A DNA stretch of 64,000 bases from Ignavibacteriae bacterium HGW-Ignavibacteriae-3 (GTDB lineage: Bacteria > Bacteroidota > Ignavibacteria > Ignavibacteriales > Melioribacteraceae). The DNA lies in NCBI GenBank assembly GCA_002839795.1, contig PGYS01000001.1, positions 18,841-82,840 on the forward strand. The letters are read 5' to 3'. Positions 12,669 to 21,331 of this stretch are shown here, one piece after another; the first letter of the stretch is position 1; the number at the start of each line of letters is the position of its first letter. Position numbers and translations under genes: made by a program. The notes under the pieces are model-generated. The model did not search any database. It was not told the DNA's origin and saw only the letters and a list, made by a program, of their open reading frames with translations.

Positions 12669-13081
12669 ATACAGAAGATTGAAAAAGGTAAAAAAAACTA
12701 ATTATTTAAGCGAAAAAATAAACAGACACAAAAGCAATCAACAAATTATTAACATTAATTAGCGCCCGTAAAACAGTTCCCGGGAGTAATTTACGGGATA
12801 ATCCTAATCAAGATGAACATCCGCAGAAAATTTTATATTAAAACCACGCCACCCGTTTATATTGTGGAACGTTCCACAAAAACAAGTTATTAACAAGTTG
12901 CTAACACGCCAATTTTCCTCTTCTGGCGGAGGGTGAAAATATGTTTTGAAACCTATTTGTGCAAATTATTTCTTCAATTTTAAAAAATTATTTTTTCCTT
13001 TTTTCCGGTTTTGAATAGAGAATAAGTAGAGCTAATTTTGTGCCGAATGATTTATTAAGCAATTATGTAATCAGGAAAAAA
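12668..13081. other. dnaA-ansA spacer, candidate oriC
   Basis: About 410 non-coding nt upstream of dnaA. It contains two copies of TTATTAACA (12746-12754, 12887-12895), which differ from the DnaA box in two bases, an 18-bp perfect palindrome (12862-12879), and a T-rich tract (about 12970-13005). Divergent promoters for dnaA and ansA should also be here. With genes pointing away on both sides, this spacer is a plausible origin, alone or with the dnaN-dnaA spacer (bipartite). Confidence 0.5.
12862..12879. repeat. 18-bp perfect palindrome upstream of dnaA
   Basis: TTGTGGAACGTTCCACAA reads the same on both strands. The halves GTGGAAC and GTTCCAC are the same heptamers as in the ParB site parS (TGTTCCAC-GTGGAACA type) but in reversed order. 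The TCCACA cores also resemble the last six bases of the DnaA box. A protein-binding site is likely; its partner is unknown. Confidence 0.7.
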
Positions 13082-14053
13082 ATGAAAAACATTTTGGTTG
13101 TTTTTACCGGCGGGACATTTTCAATGCGGGTGGATGAAAAAACTAAATCCGCAATTCCTTTTTTTCATGGCGAAGAATTAGTCCGGATGATTCCACAAGC
13201 ACGCCCATTGGCAAATTTATCTGTTTATGAATTTGGAAATTTTCCCGGACCCCATATAACCCCGGATCTAATGCTGGAACTTTCAAAAAAGATTAAAGAA
13301 TTTGTTAAACGAGATGACGTTGACGGAGTTATAGTAACACATGGAACGGATACGCTGGAGGAAACTGCATATTTCCTGGATCTTACAATAAAGACGGAAA
13401 AACCGATAGTGGTAATAGGGGCAATGAAAACCAGCAGTGAGCCTGATTGGGACGGACCAAAAAACCTGATTGATGCAATCCATATTTGTAATAATATAAA
13501 TAGCAGGGGAATTGGCGTTCTTGTCTGTTTGAACGGAGAAATTAATGCCGCAAGCGAAGTTACAAAAACTCATACGGAGGACGTAGAAACATTCCGCAGT
13601 CTTGATTTTGGGACTCTCGGATTTGTTGATAGAGGAAAAGTATTTTATAACCGTATGCCGAGAAAGCTTGATGTAATAGAAACCGATAGTATCAACTCTA
13701 ATGTGGATCTAATTAAAGTCTATGCCGGAATGAACGATAAGTTTTTCCGCTACTCTGCCGAAAGCGGTGTGAATGGAGTTGTGGTTGAAGCTCTTGGGGT
13801 TGGAAACGTTCCGCCACCAGCGTTCGACGGAATAAAATATATTGTGGAAAGAAATATTCCCGTAGTTCTTGTTTCACGGTGCCCGGCAGGAGAAACCCTT
13901 GATATTTACGGGTATCCGGGAGCTGGTAAGTGGTTAAAAGAAATGGGCGTAATCTTTACGGATTTCCTTAATGGACAGAAAGCCCGGATAAAACTTATCG
14001 TCTGCCTTGGATTGACAGAAAATCATAATGAATTGAGAAAAATGTTCACATAA
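13082..14053 (+). CDS. ansA: L-asparaginase, cytoplasmic type I
   Basis: 323 aa from the preferred ATG at 13082, with AGGAAA just upstream; an in-frame GTG at 13040 would add 14 unlikely residues. The first catalytic threonine is in FTGGTFSM and the second motif is VTHGTDTLEETAYFL, both diagnostic of the asparaginase/glutaminase family. There is no signal peptide, so it should hydrolyse asparagine to aspartate and ammonia in the cytoplasm. The following membrane-protein gene begins 1-4 nt after the stop, so they are probably co-transcribed. Confidence 0.92.
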   Translation: MKNILVVFTGGTFSMRVDEKTKSAIPFFHGEELVRMIPQARPLANLSVYEFGNFPGPHITPDLMLELSKKIKEFVKRDDVDGVIVTHGTDTLEETAYFLDLTIKTEKPIVVIGAMKTSSEPDWDGPKNLIDAIHICNNINSRGIGVLVCLNGEINAASEVTKTHTEDVETFRSLDFGTLGFVDRGKVFYNRMPRKLDVIETDSINSNVDLIKVYAGMNDKFFRYSAESGVNGVVVEALGVGNVPPPAFDGIKYIVERNIPVVLVSRCPAGETLDIYGYPGAGKWLKEMGVIFTDFLNGQKARIKLIVCLGLTENHNELRKMFT

Positions 14054-14057
14054 CTTG

Positions 14058-14600
14058 ATGATTAATTCTTCGTTCAATAAAATCGCTGTTTGGAAACCGC
14101 TTCTTCCCTGGGTAGGAACGGTAATTCTTTTTCCGGCTGTAGTGTATTACACTTTAAACGGGGGCAAATTTACATTTATAGATTATGTTAATCTCCTTAT
14201 TCATGAAGGGGGGCACGGAATATTCCGAATTTTAGGAAAATTTCTATACACACTCGGCGGAACTCTGATGCAGTTAATCATTCCGGGAATGTTCGTCGTC
14301 TATTATTTTATAAATAAAAAAATTTTCGGCACACAAATCTTCCTTGTTTGGCTTGGAGAGAACCTGCTAAACATAAGTGTTTATGCTTCCGATGCGCGGG
14401 CTCAAAGACTTCCTCTCCTCGGAGGCAATAAAGTTTATCATGACTGGAACTGGCTTTTAACTCAAACCGGGCTGCTCGAATACGACCATACCATAGGATG
14501 GTTTTTTTACATAACCGGTGTTATTGTTTTTGTTGCCGCCCTTTTGGCGCCTTTAGTTGTTGGCGAATCTACAGACTCAAAACTAAATCTCGATTTATAG
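14058..14600 (+). CDS. Small polytopic membrane protein with HEGGH motif (M50-like, uncharacterised)
   Basis: About 180 aa with four or five hydrophobic segments (near 17-33, 68-88, 93-108, 145-170). HEGGH (about residues 49-53) sits at the edge of a membrane segment and is followed by LGGTLMQLIIP. This pattern resembles the zinc-binding HExxH helix and GG element of M50 intramembrane or M50B-like metalloproteases. A third metal ligand cannot be assigned with certainty. A TTG at 14055 or the ATG at 14058 may start translation, almost touching the ansA stop. The link to asparaginase is positional only. Confidence 0.65.
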   Translation: MINSSFNKIAVWKPLLPWVGTVILFPAVVYYTLNGGKFTFIDYVNLLIHEGGHGIFRILGKFLYTLGGTLMQLIIPGMFVVYYFINKKIFGTQIFLVWLGENLLNISVYASDARAQRLPLLGGNKVYHDWNWLLTQTGLLEYDHTIGWFFYITGVIVFVAALLAPLVVGESTDSKLNLDL

Positions 14601-14604
14601 TTAA

Positions 14605-17600
14605 TCACTTCTTTTTTGCCTGAATTGTTTGCCAGGAGAGCGATCTTCTGAGATGAAACGGATCAATGTAGTTTCTGTTAAGATTTACAAGAGCCATATA
14701 ATATCCTATCACCCTCTCATAATCATTAATATAATTTGCGGAAACTGCGCCCAGATAGTAAAAGTTTTCAGCATCTATTGATTCAAACAATTCCGGTTTC
14801 ATCCTAAGGATACTTTCTGCCCGCAGGCACATCTCCGCAGAGTATTTATATTCACCATTGATTAGGAACCCGTTTGCCAGCTGAAGGTAGACTTTTACTT
14901 TGGAGAGACTGTCCGGGCGTGTAGTTTTAATAAACACCGCGGCTTCCTTTTTTATCGAAAATAATTTCAGGAAAGTAGTGGCGTTGGTTTTTTCTAAAAT
15001 CAGGGCGTTATTATAATCTTTTAAAACCTGCGAAGAATCTGGAAATAAAGTAAACAGTTTTTCAAGAATGCCCGCACGGGAATCTTTAATGGAGAGCCTT
15101 TCAAGGGCCTTAACGTAAAGTGTATTGGCATCATAATCGCGCGGATATAATTCCAAAAGATATTTTGCTAAACCGAATGCATAACGGTTGTTTACATTTG
15201 TATTAAATAGGTAGTTGATTGTTTCAACTATGTCCCCCTTGCCGGGAGTATTATTTCTGACAAAGTCTTTCACTAACAATCCCCCGGAAAGCGTATCGAA
15301 CTTTTCATCGAATGTGTATATGTAGCCCGATGGTTTGCCGATATAAAATGATTTCGGCGCAAGAAACTCCAGCCGGGGAAAAATTTCCGAATTGACCGGA
15401 AGCTCCGATGTCATTTTAAAAAAACCGCGGGGCGATACCGTCTGACAGGACAGGAAACTGAAAATGCTTTTAATGCCGATGCGGTCAAAATCTTCTTTGA
15501 TCTCATTCGTTGAGAATTTTCTTTTAAGAAGAGTCTCATTCAATGTAATTTCATTTTTCGATCCGACGAGAATAATATCATTAGCTATAGAGCCCCACAT
15601 TTGGGCATTGGGAAAAACGGAGGCAAATGTATTAAGAACAAGCTTCACTACATCATCATCAGCCTCGTATAAATGAAACCATTGTACCATAATACCGTTG
15701 GAATCAAGGGCCGCGGAACATCTTTCAAAATATTCTTTTGAAAATAAATTTCCGATGCCGGCAATCCAGGGATTTGAAGGCTCAGAAATGATCACATCAT
15801 ATTTCTCCCTGGAGAGCTTCATCAAAGTTATTGCGTCTTCGTTGACCAGCTTGAGACGGGGATCCTCTATACAATTTCGGTTTTCATTATTGAAAAACTT
15901 TGCGGCTCTGATTACTTCGTTGGATATTTCCGCGCATGTAATCTTGTTCACGGGATGAGTCAATGCCGACCCTATTGTGGTGCCGCTTCCGAAACCGACG
16001 ACGAAAACATTTTTTGGATCCGGATGAAGCATCATTGGTATCTGGGCAAGCAAAACCTGTGTGGGCATATCTAAATATGAGCTTGCGTCGGGCTTCCCGT
16101 TTATGATCAATCTCTTATTATTGGAATTAGTAATTGATTGAGTAACAGCGACGGTTGCGTTAATTCCCTCCTCATAAAAAATAATATTTTCGGTTTCCGA
16201 TTCTTTAGAAAATTCAGAAAAAGATGATGGAGGCAGATTTCCCAATGAGCGGAAAACTCCCTTAATCATTACAGACCTGTTCCAAGTCGGGAAAAGAACT
16301 ATATAAAGGACAAATGACATTGCGAAGAAGAAGGAATATGAGGACCTGGTGATGAAGGAATATGAACCGTACGTCCAGAGCAGAATAATAGCCGCTAAAA
16401 GATTAAGTAAAATTCCGATTTCAAAAGTGCCTTTAATTCCCAAAAGAGGTATTAAAAATACTCCGGCGAAAATAACTCCCGCCACCGTTCCAACAGTATT
16501 TACTGAAAAAATCTTTCCTACCGAGAAGCCTATTTTCTTATTCGAGCTGGAGAGAATATCGGATGCGATAGGAAGCGCCATTCCCATGAATAAAGTGGGG
16601 ATGACCATTATGGAGAAGCTTATGGCAAACTCGAGCCCAATGAAAAGTCCGAAAGATTCCGATGTTCGAGTTAAAAACGAGGATGTTCGCCAGAAGATAT
16701 AAGGAAGCCGTTCGTACAGCAGAAGCACAGCCATAGTTGAAAAAGCAATTGCGGCCTGAGTGAAAGTGAGAAGTTTTACATAATTATATTTTCTAAATAT
16801 ATTTTTCGATATAATGAGACTGCCTATAGTTATTCCCCCAATGAACGCGAGCAGCATAATAGAAAAGGCGTAAGTTGAGGAGCCGAAAAAATTTATTAGA
16901 AGTCTTACCCAGACCATTTCATAAATCAACGCCGCCATTCCCGAAATCCCCGCAACAATTACAACCGCGATTGTAGTTTTTTTGTCAAAGTCCGGAAATT
17001 CTTTTGTAGAGCCATCTTCGTTTATAAGATCGGAAACTTCAGGCAATATATTTTTACTTTTCAGTGAAATAATAAGCCCTATCAATCCCGCCAGGATATT
17101 CAGCGCCGCCGTGGCATAGATGGTAGTATTCAACCCAAATTCTTTAATTAAAACAAACCCAGCGAATACAATACCGACTACAGCGCCGAATGAGTTAAGA
17201 AAATAAAGGATGGCGATCTCCCTGCGGGCATTCTGAAGTTTATCCACAAAAAATTTACTGAGCACCGGAAGCGTTCCGCCCATTGCTGCCGTCGGTGCAA
17301 ACAACAGAAGCGCGGCAATAATAAATCTTAATCCGGTAAAGAAAATATTTTGAGATGAAACATTTAATCCCGATGCAGCCTGAATAAAGAGGTCTCCTGT
17401 CCAACCGCTGATGGCGGGATACGCTAAACAGTAAGCTCCGATAAAAAGCTCAAGTATAGAGTAAATTCTTACCGGATTTTTAAATAAATCTGCTCGCTTG
17501 CCAAAGAAATAGTTTCCAAATGCCAGTCCCCCCAGAAATGTTGCCAGCACGGTCATTTGAGCGTAAGTCGTGTTGCCAAGGAACAGACTTAGAAACTTAA

Positions 17601-17694
17601 ACCACACTATTTGATAAATTAATCCGGCTATTCCGCTTACGACAAAAAGCAATGCAATTACGGCCTTAAGGTTCTGCTTTTGAGCGCTCATCAA
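14605..17694 (-). CDS. Fused MFS-like transporter / spermidine-synthase-like / TPR protein
   Basis: 1029 aa. The first about 490 residues are mostly membrane helices in two blocks (about 10-210 and 240-480). A Rossmann AdoMet-type domain follows, with VVGFGSGTTIG (near 568). The usual catalytic aspartate region of spermidine synthases reads YDVIISEPSNPWIAG (near 630-643): serine and glutamate stand where active enzymes have DxxDP. The C-terminal about 250 residues are helical and TPR-like. Such fusions are widespread and of unknown function; aminopropyl transfer is doubtful here. The gene converges on the HEGGH protein gene with a 4-nt gap. Confidence 0.85.
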   Translation of the reverse strand: MMSAQKQNLKAVIALLFVVSGIAGLIYQIVWFKFLSLFLGNTTYAQMTVLATFLGGLAFGNYFFGKRADLFKNPVRIYSILELFIGAYCLAYPAISGWTGDLFIQAASGLNVSSQNIFFTGLRFIIAALLLFAPTAAMGGTLPVLSKFFVDKLQNARREIAILYFLNSFGAVVGIVFAGFVLIKEFGLNTTIYATAALNILAGLIGLIISLKSKNILPEVSDLINEDGSTKEFPDFDKKTTIAVVIVAGISGMAALIYEMVWVRLLINFFGSSTYAFSIMLLAFIGGITIGSLIISKNIFRKYNYVKLLTFTQAAIAFSTMAVLLLYERLPYIFWRTSSFLTRTSESFGLFIGLEFAISFSIMVIPTLFMGMALPIASDILSSSNKKIGFSVGKIFSVNTVGTVAGVIFAGVFLIPLLGIKGTFEIGILLNLLAAIILLWTYGSYSFITRSSYSFFFAMSFVLYIVLFPTWNRSVMIKGVFRSLGNLPPSSFSEFSKESETENIIFYEEGINATVAVTQSITNSNNKRLIINGKPDASSYLDMPTQVLLAQIPMMLHPDPKNVFVVGFGSGTTIGSALTHPVNKITCAEISNEVIRAAKFFNNENRNCIEDPRLKLVNEDAITLMKLSREKYDVIISEPSNPWIAGIGNLFSKEYFERCSAALDSNGIMVQWFHLYEADDDVVKLVLNTFASVFPNAQMWGSIANDIILVGSKNEITLNETLLKRKFSTNEIKEDFDRIGIKSIFSFLSCQTVSPRGFFKMTSELPVNSEIFPRLEFLAPKSFYIGKPSGYIYTFDEKFDTLSGGLLVKDFVRNNTPGKGDIVETINYLFNTNVNNRYAFGLAKYLLELYPRDYDANTLYVKALERLSIKDSRAGILEKLFTLFPDSSQVLKDYNNALILEKTNATTFLKLFSIKKEAAVFIKTTRPDSLSKVKVYLQLANGFLINGEYKYSAEMCLRAESILRMKPELFESIDAENFYYLGAVSANYINDYERVIGYYMALVNLNRNYIDPFHLRRSLSWQTIQAKKK

Positions 17695-17817
17695 AATTCC
17701 TCTTTACAAAGTTCCGGATGCAAATTAATAAAGGTTTTCTGAATTAGAATGATCTGGCGCAAATTAAATAAATAAGAAAAGACGGTTGCGGGAGTATTAA
17801 ATATTCACACAGTAATG

Positions 17818-19131
17818 CTACGGCATAAATATAAGCTGGATGATGATAAAAAGCGGAAGTAGAATAATCAGAGAGAATTTAAAAATATAGGAGAAGAAAT
17901 CAGGCATCTTGATGTTATTCTCCTCAGCAACGGCCTTAACCATAAAATTAGGGCCGTTGCCAATGTAAGTCATAGATCCAAAAAATACAGCGCCAACTGA
18001 GATCGCTTTTAATATGGACTCGGGAATTCCGGCTACCAGTTCGCCGGAATTTATCCCCAGACCTAAAGCAAGGGAGTGAAATGTAACGGCGGTTGGAGTG
18101 TTGTCCAGGAAGCTGCTCAGGAAGCCGGAATAATAATAGAATTCGTGAGGAAGAGTTACTCCCAGAGATTTTGCGTTGGACTCTAAATATAGAAGACAGG
18201 GAACCATTGTTGTAAAAATGCCCATGAAAAGATAGCCCACCTCTTTGATGGGCTCCCACGTAAAATTATTTGATACTCTAACAAGTTTCGAGGTGAACAG
18301 AAGAGAGAAGATGGCCATTGCGAGGATCACCGCCTCGCGTATAAATTTGAAATAATGATTCCGCGCTATGAAAGAAAAATATTGCTCGTTCAAAAAAGCC
18401 ACCGAGAGCACCACACCGATTAGCCATATGAAATTTAATTTTCCCGAAATTTTTATTGGTTTGATATACCGTTTGTCTGCCTCGACTGCCTCTTTTGGCT
18501 CTTTTTTATGATAGTAAGAGTCGACTCCAAAATATATAGTCAGCAGCAATAGATTAGTAATAAACCATTCGGGGGCCAGGTTCAAAAACCACGTGAAGGG
18601 CGCTCCGCGCAGATACATCATAAATAAGGGCGGATCTCCCAGAGGAGTAAGCATTCCCCCGCAATTTGCAACAATGGAGATAAAAAATAAAATTGTATGT
18701 ACTTTAAATCGCCTCTCTTTATTTGTATGGATCAAAGCTCTGATTAAGAGCATTGCAGCCCCGGTTGTCCCCATAAACGAAGCAAGCAGCGCTCCGGTGG
18801 CCAGAAAAAGAGTGTTGACCGACGGCTTTGCCTCAATGTCTCCATCGAGAAAGATTCCGCCTGTAATTGTAAAGAGCGCCCCAAGCAATATTATAAAGGG
18901 AACGTAATCGAAAAAGATAGATTCAAAAAGCTTATCGCTGAGACCGGCGGCAAAAAGATAGATCACTATCGGAAAGCTTAGAATGACTGCGATCAGGAGT
19001 TTATTCTTATTCTTTTCCCAGAAGTGATTCCAGAACAGAGGAAATACTGCGATCGACAAAAGCATCAATATAAATGGAAGCATTGCAATTAGCGGTACAT
19101 GAATATTTCCATCTTCCATAAAAGAATCCAT
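17818..19131 (-). CDS. NhaD/ArsB-type sodium:proton antiporter-like permease
   Basis: About 438 aa of nearly continuous membrane helices, of the ion transporter superfamily (CitMHS/ArsB/NhaD). Conserved patches include TGAAMLLIRALIHTN, LTPLGDPPLFMMYLRGAPF, LDNTPTAVTFHSLALG and GNGPNFMVKAVAEE, which match NhaD-like antiporters and arsenite permeases. It probably exchanges Na+ for H+; no arsenic genes are nearby. The frame is open to a TTG at 19203, adding a 24-residue non-membrane leader; the ATG at 19131 is preferred but has no good ribosome site. Confidence 0.8.
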   Translation of the reverse strand: MDSFMEDGNIHVPLIAMLPFILMLLSIAVFPLFWNHFWEKNKNKLLIAVILSFPIVIYLFAAGLSDKLFESIFFDYVPFIILLGALFTITGGIFLDGDIEAKPSVNTLFLATGALLASFMGTTGAAMLLIRALIHTNKERRFKVHTILFFISIVANCGGMLTPLGDPPLFMMYLRGAPFTWFLNLAPEWFITNLLLLTIYFGVDSYYHKKEPKEAVEADKRYIKPIKISGKLNFIWLIGVVLSVAFLNEQYFSFIARNHYFKFIREAVILAMAIFSLLFTSKLVRVSNNFTWEPIKEVGYLFMGIFTTMVPCLLYLESNAKSLGVTLPHEFYYYSGFLSSFLDNTPTAVTFHSLALGLGINSGELVAGIPESILKAISVGAVFFGSMTYIGNGPNFMVKAVAEENNIKMPDFFSYIFKFSLIILLPLFIIIQLIFMP

Positions 19132-19234
19132 ATTAGATAAAAAGCAAGCCTGACATATTTTGCATAAAATAATTTTACCGGAATTGAGTGTGCAAAAATA
19201 CAAAAGCTCCCCGAAGAATGGGACTAAAAATATT

Positions 19235-19633
19235 TTATTTTTTTAATAGATCTCTAATTTGTGTAAGGAGGAGAACCTCTTCGCTTGGTTTTTGCGGTTC
19301 CGCGGGCTTGGCTCCTTCTTTTTTCATTAAGCGGTTCATCCCTTTAACAACCAGAAATATTGAAAAGGCCACAATGATAAAATTAACTATGGTATTGATA
19401 AATTTGCCGTATAGAATTTCAACCGGCTTCCCGGAATTAACGGGAGTTGTTAGTTTAAATGAAAGATCTGTAAAATCGATTCCGCCAATGAGGACCCCAA
19501 GCGGCGGCATTAAAATATCATTCACCAGAGAAGTGACTATGGATCCAAATGCCGCGCCGATGATAATGCCTACAGCCATGTCAAGAACATTCCCCCTCTT
19601 GGCAAATGTTTTAAATTCTTCAATCAGTTTCAT
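19235..19633 (-). CDS. mscL: Large-conductance mechanosensitive channel MscL
   Basis: 132 aa, typical. The N-terminal helix and TM1 read [40 protein letters not shown]2 is near residues 85-108, followed by a charged tail. It opens under membrane tension to release solutes in hypo-osmotic shock. Its ATG overlaps the stop codon of fic (ATGA, 4 nt), and GGAG inside the end of fic lies 7 nt upstream, so translation is probably coupled to fic. Confidence 0.97.
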   Translation of the reverse strand: MKLIEEFKTFAKRGNVLDMAVGIIIGAAFGSIVTSLVNDILMPPLGVLIGGIDFTDLSFKLTTPVNSGKPVEILYGKFINTIVNFIIVAFSIFLVVKGMNRLMKKEGAKPAEPQKPSEEVLLLTQIRDLLKK

Positions 19634-20703
19634 GTCTGTGCTCCTATATTAAAAATATGTAAGTAATCTTTATATGCGAACAATCTGTTCCTCTGCTGTC
19701 CCGTTATTTCCTCAAGCAGATTGATTTCAAGAAACTTCGTTATTAAAATATTAGAAGTCTGCTTGTTAAGACCCAGCTCTTTGGTAACGAATGAAAGAGA
19801 AACGATCGGTTGTCGTGAAAGCAGATCAAGGAATCTAAAAGCCTGGACTGAAGAAATTCCTTTTTCCAAAATAATATTGTAATCCCGCTCTCTTAAATTT
19901 ATTGTTTTGCTGATTATCGATAGAGTCTCTCCGGCGGCTTGAATAATCCGGCTCAGAAAGAATTTTATCCAAAGTTCAAGATTCCTGTTTGTCTCCAGAT
20001 CCGAAAGGTGATCGAAATACTCATTCCGCTTCTTGTAGAACTGATTTGATAATTGAAGGATTGGCGAACTTAATCTTTTCTTCCAGAGAAGGTGAAGCTG
20101 ACTTAATATTCTTCCCGTTAAACCATTGCCCGCTGCAAAAGGATGTATAAGTTCAAATTGAGCATGAACTAATGCGGCATTAATAATCACAGGATACGAA
20201 ATATTAGAGGCTATAAAATGCTGAAGCTCGGTCATCAGGCCGGGAATTTCCACCGGCGCCGGAGGAGCATATTTTGATCTGAGTGAATTTGTGGGATCAA
20301 TTAAAGAGTTGGTTTTCCTGAATTCACCGACATCTTTTCTATTATTCTCAAGCTCCTTGTATAATTCTAGATGAATTGATTTAATAATGTGAGAAGAATT
20401 TGAAACATCACGGAGCAATTTTTGGCCGATGGACAGCGATTTGATGTAATTGTATATTTTTTTTGTACCGTCTGCATTATCTTCAAGAAACATTCTGAAC
20501 AGATAGTCCGGGGATATTTCGAGACCGTCAATTCTGTAACTGCTGTAGGCCTCTATTAATTCTAAAATGTATATAAGCGAATGATTTTCTGATAGAAGGC
20601 TTATCGCGCCATCCAGCCGATAAAGCGCTATATCCGCCTCATTAATCAATGAAAATATTTCTGAATCGAACCTTATTTTAGGGTCGGGCGGTAATTTTAG
20701 CAT
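19630..20703 (-). CDS. Fic-domain AMP-transferase-type protein with C-terminal winged helix
   Basis: 357 aa. The Fic core motif [12 protein letters not shown] (187-198) is complete, so NMP transfer to a target hydroxyl is chemically possible. An N-terminal helix carries SYRIDG (55-60), matching the (S/T)xxxE(G/N) inhibitory motif except that Asp replaces Glu. The C-terminal about 75 residues ([38 protein letters not shown]...) form a winged-helix-like DNA-binding region. Two similar 20-bp inverted repeats overlap its promoter and start codon, which suggests autoregulation. mscL follows with a 4-nt overlap. Target protein unknown. Confidence 0.88.
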   Translation of the reverse strand: MLKLPPDPKIRFDSEIFSLINEADIALYRLDGAISLLSENHSLIYILELIEAYSSYRIDGLEISPDYLFRMFLEDNADGTKKIYNYIKSLSIGQKLLRDVSNSSHIIKSIHLELYKELENNRKDVGEFRKTNSLIDPTNSLRSKYAPPAPVEIPGLMTELQHFIASNISYPVIINAALVHAQFELIHPFAAGNGLTGRILSQLHLLWKKRLSSPILQLSNQFYKKRNEYFDHLSDLETNRNLELWIKFFLSRIIQAAGETLSIISKTINLRERDYNIILEKGISSVQAFRFLDLLSRQPIVSLSFVTKELGLNKQTSNILITKFLEINLLEEITGQQRNRLFAYKDYLHIFNIGAQT

Positions 20704-20707
20704 ATCA

Positions 20708-20727
20708 TAGTCAAATAATGTTGACTA
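20708..20727. promoter_or_regulatory. Inverted-repeat operator candidate 1 at the fic start
   Basis: TAGTCAAATAATGTTGACTA: perfect 7-bp arms TAGTCAA/TTGACTA around 6 bp, ending 5 bp upstream of the fic coding start. It lies between the proposed -10 element and the start codon. Confidence 0.65.
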
Positions 20728-20756
20728 AATATGCCGAGAAATTTTAAATAAGTCAA
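20728..20756 (-). promoter_or_regulatory. Candidate fic-mscL promoter
   Basis: On the minus strand TTGACT (20756-20751), a 17-nt spacer and CATATT (20733-20728) resemble -35/-10 elements. The -35 lies inside operator candidate 2 and the -10 abuts operator candidate 1. Confidence 0.45.
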
Positions 20757-20769
20757 TAGCTGTGGACTA
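20750..20769. promoter_or_regulatory. Inverted-repeat operator candidate 2 upstream of fic
   Basis: AAGTCAATAGCTGTGGACTA matches the first site at most arm positions (minus strand TAGTCnACA...TTGACT in both). Its centre is 42 bp, four helical turns, from the centre of site 1. Confidence 0.6.
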
Positions 20770-20819
20770 AGATTTTTATAAATGTAGCTTTATTCATTTA
20801 TTGCTAACCAATTTGGTAC

Positions 20820-20841
20820 ATTCACCTGCGCAGAGGTGAAT
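20820..20841. terminator. Stem-loop downstream of the GroES-like gene
   Basis: ATTCACCT and AGGTGAAT pair perfectly over 8 bp around a 6-nt loop. It lies about 45 nt past the stop of the GroES-like gene. There is no strong T run, so termination activity is uncertain; it could be another operator. Confidence 0.4.
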
Positions 20842-20885
20842 TTATCCCCAAGTTCTACATTAAGTGACTATTTAAGAATGGAAAG

Positions 20886-21299
20886 TCAGGTTAAAAGATC
20901 TTCGTCCCTGTAAAGCATTAGAATGGCGGATTGAGATACAATTACAAATTTTTCTTTTTCGATTTCAACTTCAATGGCGTCTTTTCGTAAAAAAATAGCA
21001 AAATCACCCTCTTTGGCCTGGAGCGGGATATATCTTGTGGATTTTTTGTCGCGCCACGGTTCGTCATCATCCGTTGGCATTCCGATCGGGTATCCCGGCC
21101 CGGCCTTTATGACATATCCGCCCTGGACTTTTTCTTTCTCCTGCACACCCGGAGGAAGATACAATCCGCTGTTCGTCTTGTTAATGTTTTCTTCCGGCTT
21201 TACAAGTACACGATCGCCGACAATTATTATTTTTTCTGTATTGATCAAGTTGCCAACAATTTTTGTTTTTAAAATAGTGAATGAATAAGTAAGCATCAA
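20886..21299 (-). CDS. GroES-like co-chaperone family protein
   Basis: 137 aa. The core GDRVLVKPEENINKTNSGLYLPPG matches the GroES beta-barrel start, and VQGGYVIKAGPG matches the later strand. An acidic insertion (PTDDDEPWRDKKSTRYIPLQ) replaces the usual short loop before GDFAIFLRKDAIEVE. There is no GroEL gene beside it, so it looks like the divergent stand-alone GroES paralogue seen in Bacteroidota and Chlorobi. The drawn start leaves only 32 nt to the divergent methyltransferase gene; a later start (for example the TTG before INTEKIIIVGDR) may be the true one. Confidence 0.75.
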   Translation of the reverse strand: MMLTYSFTILKTKIVGNLINTEKIIIVGDRVLVKPEENINKTNSGLYLPPGVQEKEKVQGGYVIKAGPGYPIGMPTDDDEPWRDKKSTRYIPLQAKEGDFAIFLRKDAIEVEIEKEKFVIVSQSAILMLYRDEDLLT

Positions 21300-21331
21300 A
21301 TTGTTATCTTTAAATCAAAAGGTAAAAAAAT

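Noticed and set aside
17240-17248. A perfect TTATCCACA DnaA box.
   Set aside because: It lies inside the coding frame of the MFS/spermidine-synthase-like gene and stands alone, so it is likely chance.
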